From positions 1 to 22,430 of the forward strand of contig JADZET010000286.1 in the NCBI GenBank assembly GCA_020850375.1: DNA of 22,430 nucleotides, written 5' to 3'. This stretch comes from Phycisphaeraceae bacterium. GTDB lineage: Bacteria > Planctomycetota > Phycisphaerae > Phycisphaerales > Phycisphaeraceae. Position 1 is the stretch's first letter. Every line of letters starts with the position of its first letter. Made by a program: the position numbers and the translations under genes. Below are positions 15,457-22,062 of the stretch, in pieces. The notes beneath the pieces are model-generated. The model saw only the letters and a program-made list of their open reading frames with translations, made no database searches and was not told where the DNA came from.

Positions 15457-15945
15457 ATGACCCCCGCCGTCCCTGATCCCGCCATCACGCTGACACCGCC
15501 TTTGTGCTCCATCTTTCGGCGGTTCCTCAAGCGGCAGGGGCTCAAGTTCACCCCCGAGCGGGCGGAGATCCTCGAGGCCGTCCTCCGCAAGCCGGGTATC
15601 TTCGAGGCCGAGGAACTCCTGGCCGAGATGCGCCAGGCCGGCCTGCGGGCCTCCAAGGCCACCGTCTACCGCACCCTCAAACACCTGCTCGACGCCGGGA
15701 TCATCTCCGAGGTCCTGATCGACTCCGAGCGGGCCCGTTACCAGCTGACCTTCGGCCAGACGCCCAAGGGCCGCCTGGTCTGCGTCGAGACCGACCAGAT
15801 CATCGAGTTCGAGAACCCGGCGCTCACCGCCCTGCGCGACCGGATCTGCAAGCAGTACGGCTTCGAGCCGCTGAGCTTCCAGTTCACCATCTACGGCATA
15901 TCACCCCAGGGTCGCAAGGCGGCCGGGCAGGCGTCCAAGGATTAA
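15457..15945 (+). CDS. Fur-family transcriptional regulator with lost metal sites
   Basis: A 162-residue protein whose N-terminal winged helix is clearly Fur-like: LKFTPERAEILEAVL and the recognition helix ASKATVYRTLKHLLDAGII. The C-terminal dimer domain can also be aligned (RLVCVETDQIIEFENPAL against the usual HLICxxCGKVIEF...). But the HHxH cluster before it is replaced by TPKGR, the second cysteine of CxxC is Thr, the second C-terminal CxxC is gone (YGISPQGRK), and the His of the first regulatory site is missing. It therefore probably cannot sense iron or zinc in the classical way. It is divergent from hom by 131 bp and overlaps the convergent nuclease gene by 4 bp. Targets are unknown. 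Calling it Fur, Zur or PerR is not justified. Confidence 0.85.
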   Translation: MTPAVPDPAITLTPPLCSIFRRFLKRQGLKFTPERAEILEAVLRKPGIFEAEELLAEMRQAGLRASKATVYRTLKHLLDAGIISEVLIDSERARYQLTFGQTPKGRLVCVETDQIIEFENPALTALRDRICKQYGFEPLSFQFTIYGISPQGRKAAGQASKD

Positions 15946-16595
15946 GGCTGCGTTGCGGTCGGCTCGGGCGTGTCCGTCTGCTTCTTCGCCGACTTCTTCT
16001 CCCACATGCCCAGGTGCTCCCGCTTGGCCTCTTGCTCGAGGGCGATGTACTGCTGCATCCTCGGATGGGCGAAGCGGCGATCCGCTCTCGCCAGCCCGGC
16101 TCGGACGAGTTCTTCGTTCAGGCAACGGCCGTCGGGCAGCCAGATGTACGCCAGCAGCCGGCCGTAGCGGTCGCGGATCTCGCTGGCCTCGAGATCGAGC
16201 CGGACGGTCCGCCCGTCGGCCAGCGACTTGGTCAGCGTCGTGGCCTCCACGGCGTAGGGCTGGGGATCCTCCGACTTGCCGAAGTTCATCTCGGGCGTAT
16301 CGATGCCCCAGAGCCGGATGCGCGTGCGGTCTTTCTTGCCGTCGGGCTGATCGACGTCGAGCGTGTCGCCGTCGACCACGTGCACGACGGAGAAGGATTT
16401 TTGCTCGTAGCGTGGCCAGTCCGGCCCGTAAGCATCCGAGCGGTTGACCAGCCCGAACCGGTCGGCCAGCAGCAGCAGGACGGCGACGACGATCGCCGTG
16501 AGCGTGGCGGTCAGGCTCTTGCGCCACCGCCGGCCGATCATCTTCTCGAGCGGCTGCGCCGGGCTGGGTGTTCTTCGTCGGCTTCGTCGCGCCAT
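15942..16595 (-). CDS. Membrane-anchored thermonuclease (SNase-like)
   Basis: A 217-residue protein with a basic cytoplasmic start (MARRSRRRTP), one membrane helix at about 27-45 and a staphylococcal-nuclease fold behind it. Motifs are VVDGDTLDV (73-81), RIRLWGIDTPEMNF (92-105, with the Arg and Glu expected for catalysis) and RYGRLLAYIW (143-152, second catalytic Arg). LGMW near the C-terminus is also typical. The nuclease domain should face the outside of the membrane, where it could degrade DNA or RNA for nutrients; that is inference. The tail is Lys/Thr/Pro-rich. It follows the GNAT gene by 23 bp. TAGACT lies 9 nt before its ATG and could be its own -10 box. Confidence 0.88.
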   Translation of the reverse strand: MARRSRRRTPSPAQPLEKMIGRRWRKSLTATLTAIVVAVLLLLADRFGLVNRSDAYGPDWPRYEQKSFSVVHVVDGDTLDVDQPDGKKDRTRIRLWGIDTPEMNFGKSEDPQPYAVEATTLTKSLADGRTVRLDLEASEIRDRYGRLLAYIWLPDGRCLNEELVRAGLARADRRFAHPRMQQYIALEQEAKREHLGMWEKKSAKKQTDTPEPTATQP

Positions 16596-16618
16596 GACGT
16601 GTCCAGTCTACGACACGT

Positions 16619-17134
16619 TCACGACAGGCGACGGGTCATGAGCGTGTACTTGAGTCGGCCCGTGTAACCCGCCCGCTCGTAGAGGCGGGTGGCGTCGGGG
16701 TTGTCGCGGTTGACCTCGAGGATGAGGGTCGTGACGCCCTTCTCACGGGCGATCCGCTCGGCCTCGGCCAGCAGGGCCGATCCCACCCCCCGGCCGCGCT
16801 GCTCAGCCGTCACGAACAGCTCATCGACCAGCAGGATCAGCCCGGCCATCTCCAGGCTGTAGCTGAAAGTGGCGACCATATAGCCGATCGGTCCGCCGTT
16901 CTGCTCCGCCAGGATGATCCCGCCGCGGACCGGCTCGGCCAGCAGGCCGCGCAGGGCACGCTCAGCCCGGGCGACGTCGAAGGGGGTCTGCTCGCGCTCG
17001 TAGAGCTGACGCATCATCGCCAGCACCACGGGCATGTCCGCCCCGGTCGCCGGCCGCAACGTCACCGCCGTCGGCAAGTCCGTGCTGTGGATCTCGCTCG
17101 TGGCCATGGATGCGCCGTCCGGATGGGGGATCAC
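16619..17134 (-). CDS. GNAT-family N-acetyltransferase
   Basis: A 171-residue GCN5-related acetyltransferase. The fold starts at VTLRPATGADMPVVLAMM. The acetyl-CoA motif A is LFVTAEQRGRGVGSALLAEAERIA, with the Q/R-x-x-G-x-G signature (QRGRGVG), and motif B shows LEVNRDNPDATRLYERAGY. The substrate cannot be deduced. I kept the GTG at 17134 because it overlaps the stop of the methyltransferase gene as GTGA, a common arrangement for translational coupling. The ATG at 17107 is an alternative that would remove nine residues without touching the domain. Confidence 0.85.
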   Translation of the reverse strand: MIPHPDGASMATSEIHSTDLPTAVTLRPATGADMPVVLAMMRQLYEREQTPFDVARAERALRGLLAEPVRGGIILAEQNGGPIGYMVATFSYSLEMAGLILLVDELFVTAEQRGRGVGSALLAEAERIAREKGVTTLILEVNRDNPDATRLYERAGYTGRLKYTLMTRRLS

Positions 17135-17847
17135 GTCAGCTTGGCGCGGTAGAGGTCGAGCGTCCAGATCTGCCGGGACCGCCGGTCCTCCCAGGAGATC
17201 TTGCCCGCCTCGCGGAGCTTCATCAATTCGCCCATCGCCTGCGTGAACTCGGGGCAGAAGGGGAAGCGGTGCGAGGCGAGCTGCTCGACCTTGTCCTTGA
17301 AGACCGACTTGGCGTGGCGGACGATCTTGCCGGCGTCCGAGAGGGTCGAGGTGGCGAAATAGAGCACGCCGCCGGGCGTGAGGTGGTCAGGGGCCTGGCT
17401 GAGCATGCGCGTCACGACATCGGTGCCGTCCTCGCCACCGGTGGGCACGGGCGTTGGGTACCAGGGGCTCAGGCGTGCGACCTTGTCGGCGATGCCCGAG
17501 ACGTCGTTGACGATCACGTCGAAGCGTTCGTTCTTGACCGGCTCGAAGAGGTCGCCGCAGTGCACGGTGACCCGGTCGGCCACGCCGGCGCGTTCGACGT
17601 TCTCACGCGCGTAGGCCACGGCCTGGGGCACGACGTCGACGGCGTAGACCTTCTTGGCGCCGCGCAGGGCGGCGATGATGGCGATCGGGCCGACGCCGCA
17701 ACCGAGGTCCAGCACCGTCGAGCCGGGCGGGATCTCGGCCATCTCGGCGAGCTTCTGCGTCGTCTGCGTGGGCCGGAAGGCGTCATCGCCCACGCGGAGC
17801 ATCAGGTTGTGCGGGCCTACCGGAAAATTTTCGAGGCTGCTGGCCAT
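17131..17847 (-). CDS. Class I SAM-dependent methyltransferase
   Basis: A 238-residue methyltransferase. Motif I is TVLDLGCGVGPIAIIAA (44-60) and YAVDVVPQAV (68-77) gives the acidic residue that binds the ribose. HCGDLFEPV (96-104) and FDVIVNDVSGIADKVA (109-124) follow in the positions of motifs III and IV. The motif IV tetrapeptide NPPY of PrmC- and RsmC-type enzymes is not present here (NDVS), so the target may be neither a glutamine nor a guanine in rRNA; I leave it open. The ATG at 17847 has AGGGAG 4 nt upstream. The frame opens earlier at a GTG (17871), which has no such site. It is the first gene of a three-gene minus-strand group with the acetyltransferase and the nuclease. Confidence 0.82.
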   Translation of the reverse strand: MASSLENFPVGPHNLMLRVGDDAFRPTQTTQKLAEMAEIPPGSTVLDLGCGVGPIAIIAALRGAKKVYAVDVVPQAVAYARENVERAGVADRVTVHCGDLFEPVKNERFDVIVNDVSGIADKVARLSPWYPTPVPTGGEDGTDVVTRMLSQAPDHLTPGGVLYFATSTLSDAGKIVRHAKSVFKDKVEQLASHRFPFCPEFTQAMGELMKLREAGKISWEDRRSRQIWTLDLYRAKLT

Positions 17848-18321
17848 ATGACTCCCTTGATTATCCCTCACGGGGTCCGAAAGCGGACGAGCCGTTGCCG
17901 GCCCCAGCGTCGAGGCAAAAGCGGCGCGTCTGTCCTGGAGGCCTGATCAGCGTGCCGTGACGAAACATCCTCGCACACAGACGACGAGGAGGCCCATACT
18001 GTCCTCCATGCCGCCTTTGGCCGACCCGGGCTCTTCAGCCCCGTTACGGTACTCGTTGGCCACACCAAACGCAACCGCCTCATCGGCCTCGGTATGGTAG
18101 GTGCCAGCCGGAGTTGCGGACAACCCCTGATTCCATGTCGACCGTCGCACGTTCGGATTGACCATCGACGTTTTGGTCCATTGATGCGGAGGTGGGCTGG
18201 CCTGCCCTTTGAGGGTTTCGTTCCCCCTGTTCGTTAATCGCGGATGTAGTCTTGAGATGGCGGCGTAGCCATCACACGCCGCGAGGATTAAGATGCGGCG
18301 TCCATACCATCGCTCCTTCCC
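17848..18321. other. Gene-poor, lower-GC stretch upstream of queA
   Basis: No gene is supported across this 474-bp gap. Lines around 18121-18300 are about 55-60% GC, against about 77% in a sample of the following queA gene. One small minus-strand frame (17947-18165, 72 codons from an ATG) has no ribosome binding site and matches nothing I know. It is the tail of a long frame antisense to queA. The gap may hold promoters for the divergent methyltransferase and queA genes. GATAAT at 17860-17865 on the minus strand is 12 nt before the methyltransferase ATG. Confidence 0.5.
18256..18301 (+). repeat. Two adjacent hairpins before queA
   Basis: GATGGC (18256-18261) pairs with GCCATC (18268-18273) over six bases. 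ACGCCGC (18276-18282) pairs with GCGGCGT (18295-18301) over twelve. They end 20 bp before the queA ATG and there is no T-run. They may be leader structure; no function is evident. Confidence 0.4.
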
Positions 18322-19476
18322 ATGCGTGTTCATGAGCTTGACTACGTCCTGCCGCCCGACCTGATTGCCGCCACGCCGGCTCAGCCGCGCGATGCGGCCC
18401 GTCTGCTGGTGGTGCACAGGGACAGCCAGGAGGTCGAGCACAGGCACGTGCGCGACCTTCCAGGGGTACTCAGGGACTTCACCGTCGCCTCTCGCATGGG
18501 GTTGCCACCCCTGCTGGTCATGAACGACAGCAGGGTGCTGCCGGCCGCCTTCCTCGGCCAACGCGTGGCCACCGGTGGGGGGGTCGAGGGGCTCTACCTC
18601 CGTTCGCCGACTCCCGGCCGGTGGCGGGTCATGCTCCAGGCTCGTGGCAGCATTCGCGAGGGGGAGTCCCTTCGGCTGATCGGCCCGGATGCCGCTCACG
18701 TTCACGCCCCGGCCGGAGAAGACCATGTCGCCACCCTCGCGGCCGATCTCGGCAGGGGCGAGTGGGAGCTGGTCTGGCCGACCGATGTTGACGCGCCGGC
18801 CGTGCTGGCCGCCGTCGGCCGGACGCCCCTGCCGCCCTACATCCGCAAGGCCCGCAGGGAGCGGGGGCTGCCCGAGGTCACGCCCGACGACCTGTCGCGC
18901 TACAACACCGTCTACGCCGCCGAGGCCGGCTCCGTGGCCGCGCCGACCGCGGGCCTGCACCTGACCACGACGCTGCTCGAACAGCTCCAAGACATGGGCT
19001 CGCCCGTCGTCCGCACCACGCTGCACGTGGGCATCGGCACCTTCGCCCCGATCCGCTGCGACGAACTGGGCCAGCACGTCATGCACGAGGAGTGGATGAG
19101 CGTGCCGGCCGCTACCGTCACCGCGCTGCTTCAGGCCCGACGCGAGGGTCGGGTGATCCTTCCGGTCGGCACGACCACGGTACGCAGCATCGAGAGTCTG
19201 CCCTCAGATTCCGCCGCGATCGACCGTGCCGGCCGCGAGGGCTACCACGGCACGACCGACCTGTTCATCCGGCCGGCCGATGCGGGCGAGCCGGCGTTCC
19301 CTTGGCGGTTCACCGACGCGCTGATGACCAATTTTCACCTGCCTCGCTCGAGCCTGCTGGCCCTGGTCGCGGCCCTTCCGGGAGTCGGCATCGATCGGCT
19401 CAAGCAGTGGTACGAGCTGGCCGTGAGGGAGCGATACCGCTTCTATTCATACGGCGATGCGATGATTCTTCTGTAG
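18322..19476 (+). CDS. queA: S-adenosylmethionine:tRNA ribosyltransferase-isomerase
   Basis: QueA transfers and rearranges the ribose of SAM onto preQ1 in the anticodon wobble position, giving epoxyqueuosine in tRNA. The 384-residue product starts MRVHELDYVLPPDLIAATPA, as QueA proteins do. It contains PPLLVMNDSRVLPAAFLG, then LPPYIRK, SVAAPTAGLHLT and LHVGIGTFAPIR, and ends with DALMTNFHLPRSSLLALVAA and RYRFYSYGDAMIL, all strong family signatures. It is slightly longer than E. coli QueA (356 residues). No Shine-Dalgarno precedes the ATG. A hairpin without a T-run lies just behind the stop. The rest of the queuosine pathway is not in the window. Confidence 0.96.
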   Translation: MRVHELDYVLPPDLIAATPAQPRDAARLLVVHRDSQEVEHRHVRDLPGVLRDFTVASRMGLPPLLVMNDSRVLPAAFLGQRVATGGGVEGLYLRSPTPGRWRVMLQARGSIREGESLRLIGPDAAHVHAPAGEDHVATLAADLGRGEWELVWPTDVDAPAVLAAVGRTPLPPYIRKARRERGLPEVTPDDLSRYNTVYAAEAGSVAAPTAGLHLTTTLLEQLQDMGSPVVRTTLHVGIGTFAPIRCDELGQHVMHEEWMSVPAATVTALLQARREGRVILPVGTTTVRSIESLPSDSAAIDRAGREGYHGTTDLFIRPADAGEPAFPWRFTDALMTNFHLPRSSLLALVAALPGVGIDRLKQWYELAVRERYRFYSYGDAMILL

Positions 19477-19518
19477 TGTTACGGCCGGATGGGCTGAACC
19501 CGGCCGAGTCATCTCGGG

Positions 19519-19524
19519 TAGACT
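19519..19524 (+). promoter_or_regulatory. Possible -10 box before the 19532 gene
   Basis: TAGACT is followed by AGGAAAT and the ATG at 19532, a 7-nt gap. The AGGA in the gap could instead act as a Shine-Dalgarno for a transcript that starts further upstream, so the leaderless reading is weaker here. Confidence 0.4.
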
Positions 19525-19531
19525 AGGAAAT

Positions 19532-20392
19532 ATGGCTCGTCGCGATCTACCCCCGCCCTATGAGGTCATGCGCCGCAGTGTGTCTCAGCCGCCCCGGCCG
19601 GGTGCGGGCGGACCGTCCACGCCGTCGGCAGACGCAGCGGCTAGCGGGCAAGCGGCTTCGTCCAGGCAGGACCGGGCTCCCTCGGCTACCGACGGGCAGA
19701 CCCCGCTGGCGGGCGCCGCCATGGCGGGGGAGGTCATCAACGGCAGCCTCGACACCATCCTGGGCAAGCGGCATCCCCTGATCCTGCGTGTGCCCAAGGG
19801 CTACCTGGTGCTCCTGGGCCTCCTGCTGCTGGGTGTGCTGATCTTGGCCTTTTGGACAGGCCACAGCCTCGGCTATCGCAGCGGCGTGAAGGAGGGCCGG
19901 GCGAGCATCGAGGCCCAACTGCCGCCATTAGGGGCGTTTACGTCGTCTATGTCCTCGCCGCAAGCGACCAACTCCACCCGCCGGCCGACCGCGGAGGGGC
20001 ATCCGGCAGCCGTGGACCCCCAGGCCCTGATGCGGATCGACAACCCCACCCAGACCCAGGACCCACGCCAGGACGGGCTGAACTACCTGGTCCTGGCCCA
20101 CTGCTCGGAGGACGAGGCCCGCAAGCTCGTGAGCTTTCTGCACGAGCAGGCCCTTGAAAGCGCCGCGTTCCTTTCGCATAATGGTTCTCTTTTCAAGGTC
20201 GTGGTGCTGCGTGGCTTTACGGCTGAGCAGCTCTCGACCGACGCCAACGAATTGCGGCAGAAGCTCCTGTCCCTCGGACGGCTCTGGCAGCAGCGTTACG
20301 GCGGAGCGGACTTCCAGCGCAACGGCATCTACCCCGCCAAGTACCAGGGGCAGACCGTCGCCGCGATGATCATTCAAGGGAGCAGGCCATGA
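19532..20392 (+). CDS. Single-pass membrane protein with possible SPOR-like C-terminal domain
   Basis: A 286-residue protein I do not recognise as a named family. Residues 1-85 are Pro/Ala/Ser-rich and likely disordered. One membrane helix at about 91-110 (YLVLLGLLLLGVLILAFWTG) follows a positive cluster, so the N-terminus should be cytoplasmic. A linker leads to a compact C-terminal region (about 185-286) with NYLVLAHCSEDEARKLVSFL and SLFKVVVLRGFTAEQL. The beta-alpha-beta pattern and the 'processing of paired residues' look recall SPOR domains, which bind denuded septal peptidoglycan; that match is tentative. Its stop overlaps the start of the small basic protein gene as ATGA, so the two are translationally coupled. 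Confidence 0.72.
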   Translation: MARRDLPPPYEVMRRSVSQPPRPGAGGPSTPSADAAASGQAASSRQDRAPSATDGQTPLAGAAMAGEVINGSLDTILGKRHPLILRVPKGYLVLLGLLLLGVLILAFWTGHSLGYRSGVKEGRASIEAQLPPLGAFTSSMSSPQATNSTRRPTAEGHPAAVDPQALMRIDNPTQTQDPRQDGLNYLVLAHCSEDEARKLVSFLHEQALESAAFLSHNGSLFKVVVLRGFTAEQLSTDANELRQKLLSLGRLWQQRYGGADFQRNGIYPAKYQGQTVAAMIIQGSRP

Positions 20393-20694
20393 GTATCGAC
20401 CGCAGCCTCCGCGTCGGCGGGGGACTCGCCCGCCACCGCAACGTGCTCAGCCGCGCTGAGCGCATCGCCAAGCTGTCCGAGACGGGCAAGTTCGACCCCA
20501 AGGCCGGCGACCCGCTGGGCCTGCCCAAGGTCGCCAACCGCAAGGTCGTGGCCAAGACCGAGAAGAAGGTCAAGGTCGCTGAGGGCGCCGACGCCACCGC
20601 CGCTGCGCCGGGCGCCGCCGCTCCCGCCGCCGCGGCTCCGGCCGCCCCGGCCGCCAAGGGCGCCAAGCCCAAGCCGGGCGGCAAGGGCAAGTAA
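20389..20694 (+). CDS. Small basic protein of the Planctomycetota/Verrucomicrobiota/Chlamydiota type
   Basis: A 101-residue basic protein. Residues 1-55 (MSIDRSLRVGGGLARHRN, then VLSRAERIAKLSETGKF and GLPKVANRKVV) match the 'small basic protein' family that I know as highly conserved in planctomycetes, verrucomicrobia and chlamydiae. Its conservation and charge have been taken to suggest an RNA or ribosome-associated role, but I know of no proven function. Residues from about 66 on are an Ala/Pro run ending in a Lys/Gly-rich tail, a histone-H1-like composition that the core family does not need. GGGAG lies about 6 nt before the ATG, and the gene overlaps the previous one by 4 bp. It is the best taxonomic marker in the window. 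Confidence 0.88.
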   Translation: MSIDRSLRVGGGLARHRNVLSRAERIAKLSETGKFDPKAGDPLGLPKVANRKVVAKTEKKVKVAEGADATAAAPGAAAPAAAAPAAPAAKGAKPKPGGKGK

Positions 20695-20774
20695 ACGCGA
20701 CGTGGCCGCGTTGGTCCCAGTGGATCTGCTGTACGCGGTGTCAGTGGACCGGTGGTCGTTTGTTTCTGGTCGTT

Positions 20775-20863
20775 GGGTACAGGGTACAGGGTATGGGGTA
20801 GGCGCCTGATACCCTGCCCACGTTCTTGGTTTCTCTACCCTGTACCCCTACCCTGTACCCCAT
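20775..20863 (+). repeat. Inverted-repeat element built from GGGTACAGGGTA / TACCCTGTACCC
   Basis: The left part carries GGGTACAGGGTA at 20775-20786 and again, overlapping with a 7-bp step, at 20782-20793. The right part carries its exact complement TACCCTGTACCC at 20836-20847 and 20849-20860 (13-bp step). A further ACCCT lies between them. The arms can pair over 12 bp in several registers and end 5 bp before the aminotransferase ATG. It resembles a small dispersed palindromic element more than a terminator, as there is no T-run. Confidence 0.8.
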
Positions 20864-20865
20864 CC

Positions 20866-22056
20866 ATGCTCAACCCCGACCGCTTCATCGCCGACCGCGT
20901 CCGGGGCATCGAGGCCTCGGGCATCCGCAAGGTCTTTGAACTTGCCCGCCAGCTCAAGGACCCGATCAACCTCTCAATCGGCCAGCCCGATTTCGATGTC
21001 CCCGAGCCGATCAAGCGGGCCGCCGCCGACGCCATCGCCCGCGGCCTGAACTCTTACACCGTCACGCAGGGCATCGCCGAGCTGCACCAACGCATCGGCC
21101 AGGGCATGGCCCGCGAGCTGCCGAACTGGAAGCTGACCACTTCCGGGGGCGGGGGCGGGGACGGCGGGGACAGTCAAGTTCTGATCACCTCCGGTGTTTC
21201 CGGGGGTTTGCTGCTGGCGTTCATGGCGTGCCTCAATCCCGGCGACGAGGTCATCCTCGCCGACCCGTATTTCGTGATGTACAAGCACCTGGTCACGCTC
21301 GTCGGGGCGCGGCCGGTGTACGTCGACACCTACCCCGACTTCCGCCTCACGCCCGCGAGGGTCGAGCCGCTGGTGACGTCTCGGACACGGATGCTCCTGT
21401 TCAACAGCCCGTCGAACCCCACCGGCGTGGTCAGCTCCGAGGCCGACTGCAAGGCGATGGCCGACCTGGCCAAGTACCACAACCTGCTGCTGCTGAGCGA
21501 CGAGATCTACGACGAGTTCTGCCACGAGAAGACCCCCCGACCCCACACGGGCCTGGTCGCCTGCCCCACGCCCGCGGCCTACTCCGACCAGATGCTCCTG
21601 ATGCGCGGTTTCTCCAAGACCTACGCCATGACCGGCTGGCGATTGGGCTACGTCGTCGGCCCCAGGGCCCTGATCGAACAGATGACCAAGCTCCAGCAGT
21701 ACTCGTTCGTCTGCGCCCCCTCGATGGTGCAGGTGGCCGGCGTGCTGGCGCTGGACGTGGACATTTCCGAGCACGTCGCCGCTTACCGCCGAAAGCGCGA
21801 CATGGTCGTTGAGAAGCTCAGCGGCACGTTCGAGCTCGTCACCCCCGGCGGCGCGTTCTACGCCTTCCCCAAGGTGCCCGAGAAGCTTGGCCTGACCGCC
21901 AGCCAGTTCGTGGAAAAAGCCATCGCCCGCGGCGTGGTGATCATCCCCGGCAATGTCTTCTCCGAGCGCGACACGCACTTCCGCATCAGCTACGCCACCA
22001 GCGACGAGAAGCTCGCCCGCGGACTGGACATCCTCGTCGATCTCGCCCGCGGCTGA
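20866..22056 (+). CDS. Class I/II aminotransferase (aspartate aminotransferase-like)
   Basis: A 396-residue PLP-dependent aminotransferase of fold type I. It contains NLSIGQPDFDVPEPIKRAA, YTVTQGIAELHQRI, NPGDEVILADPYFVMYK, FNSPSNPTG, LLLLSDEIYDEF, and the PLP lysine K251 in GFSKTYAMTGWRLGY. FRISYATSDEKL near the C-terminus includes the Arg that binds the substrate alpha-carboxylate. These motifs fit the aspartate/aromatic aminotransferase subgroup; the exact amino acid is not decidable. A Gly/Asp-rich insertion (SGGGGGDGGDS, about residues 93-103) interrupts the normal path before VLITSGVSGGL. The frame is open to 20752, but the upstream part is translated repeat; the ATG at 20866 gives a family-like start. 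No Shine-Dalgarno is visible. It converges with nadC with 6 bp between stops. Confidence 0.9.
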   Translation: MLNPDRFIADRVRGIEASGIRKVFELARQLKDPINLSIGQPDFDVPEPIKRAAADAIARGLNSYTVTQGIAELHQRIGQGMARELPNWKLTTSGGGGGDGGDSQVLITSGVSGGLLLAFMACLNPGDEVILADPYFVMYKHLVTLVGARPVYVDTYPDFRLTPARVEPLVTSRTRMLLFNSPSNPTGVVSSEADCKAMADLAKYHNLLLLSDEIYDEFCHEKTPRPHTGLVACPTPAAYSDQMLLMRGFSKTYAMTGWRLGYVVGPRALIEQMTKLQQYSFVCAPSMVQVAGVLALDVDISEHVAAYRRKRDMVVEKLSGTFELVTPGGAFYAFPKVPEKLGLTASQFVEKAIARGVVIIPGNVFSERDTHFRISYATSDEKLARGLDILVDLARG

Positions 22057-22062
22057 TTCACC

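Noticed and set aside
17947..19086. A minus-strand frame of 379 codons running across queA into the gap
   Set aside because: Most of it is antisense to queA, and the part in the gap has no start signal and no recognisable domain.
19482..19506. CGGCCGG/CCGGCCG hairpin after queA as an intrinsic terminator
   Set aside because: The 7-bp stem is real but the following bases are AGTCATCTCGG, not a T-run; I do not call it a terminator.
20694..20712. AACGCG/CGCGTT hairpin after the small basic protein as a terminator
   Set aside because: Short stem and no T-run; it could be chance in GC-rich DNA.
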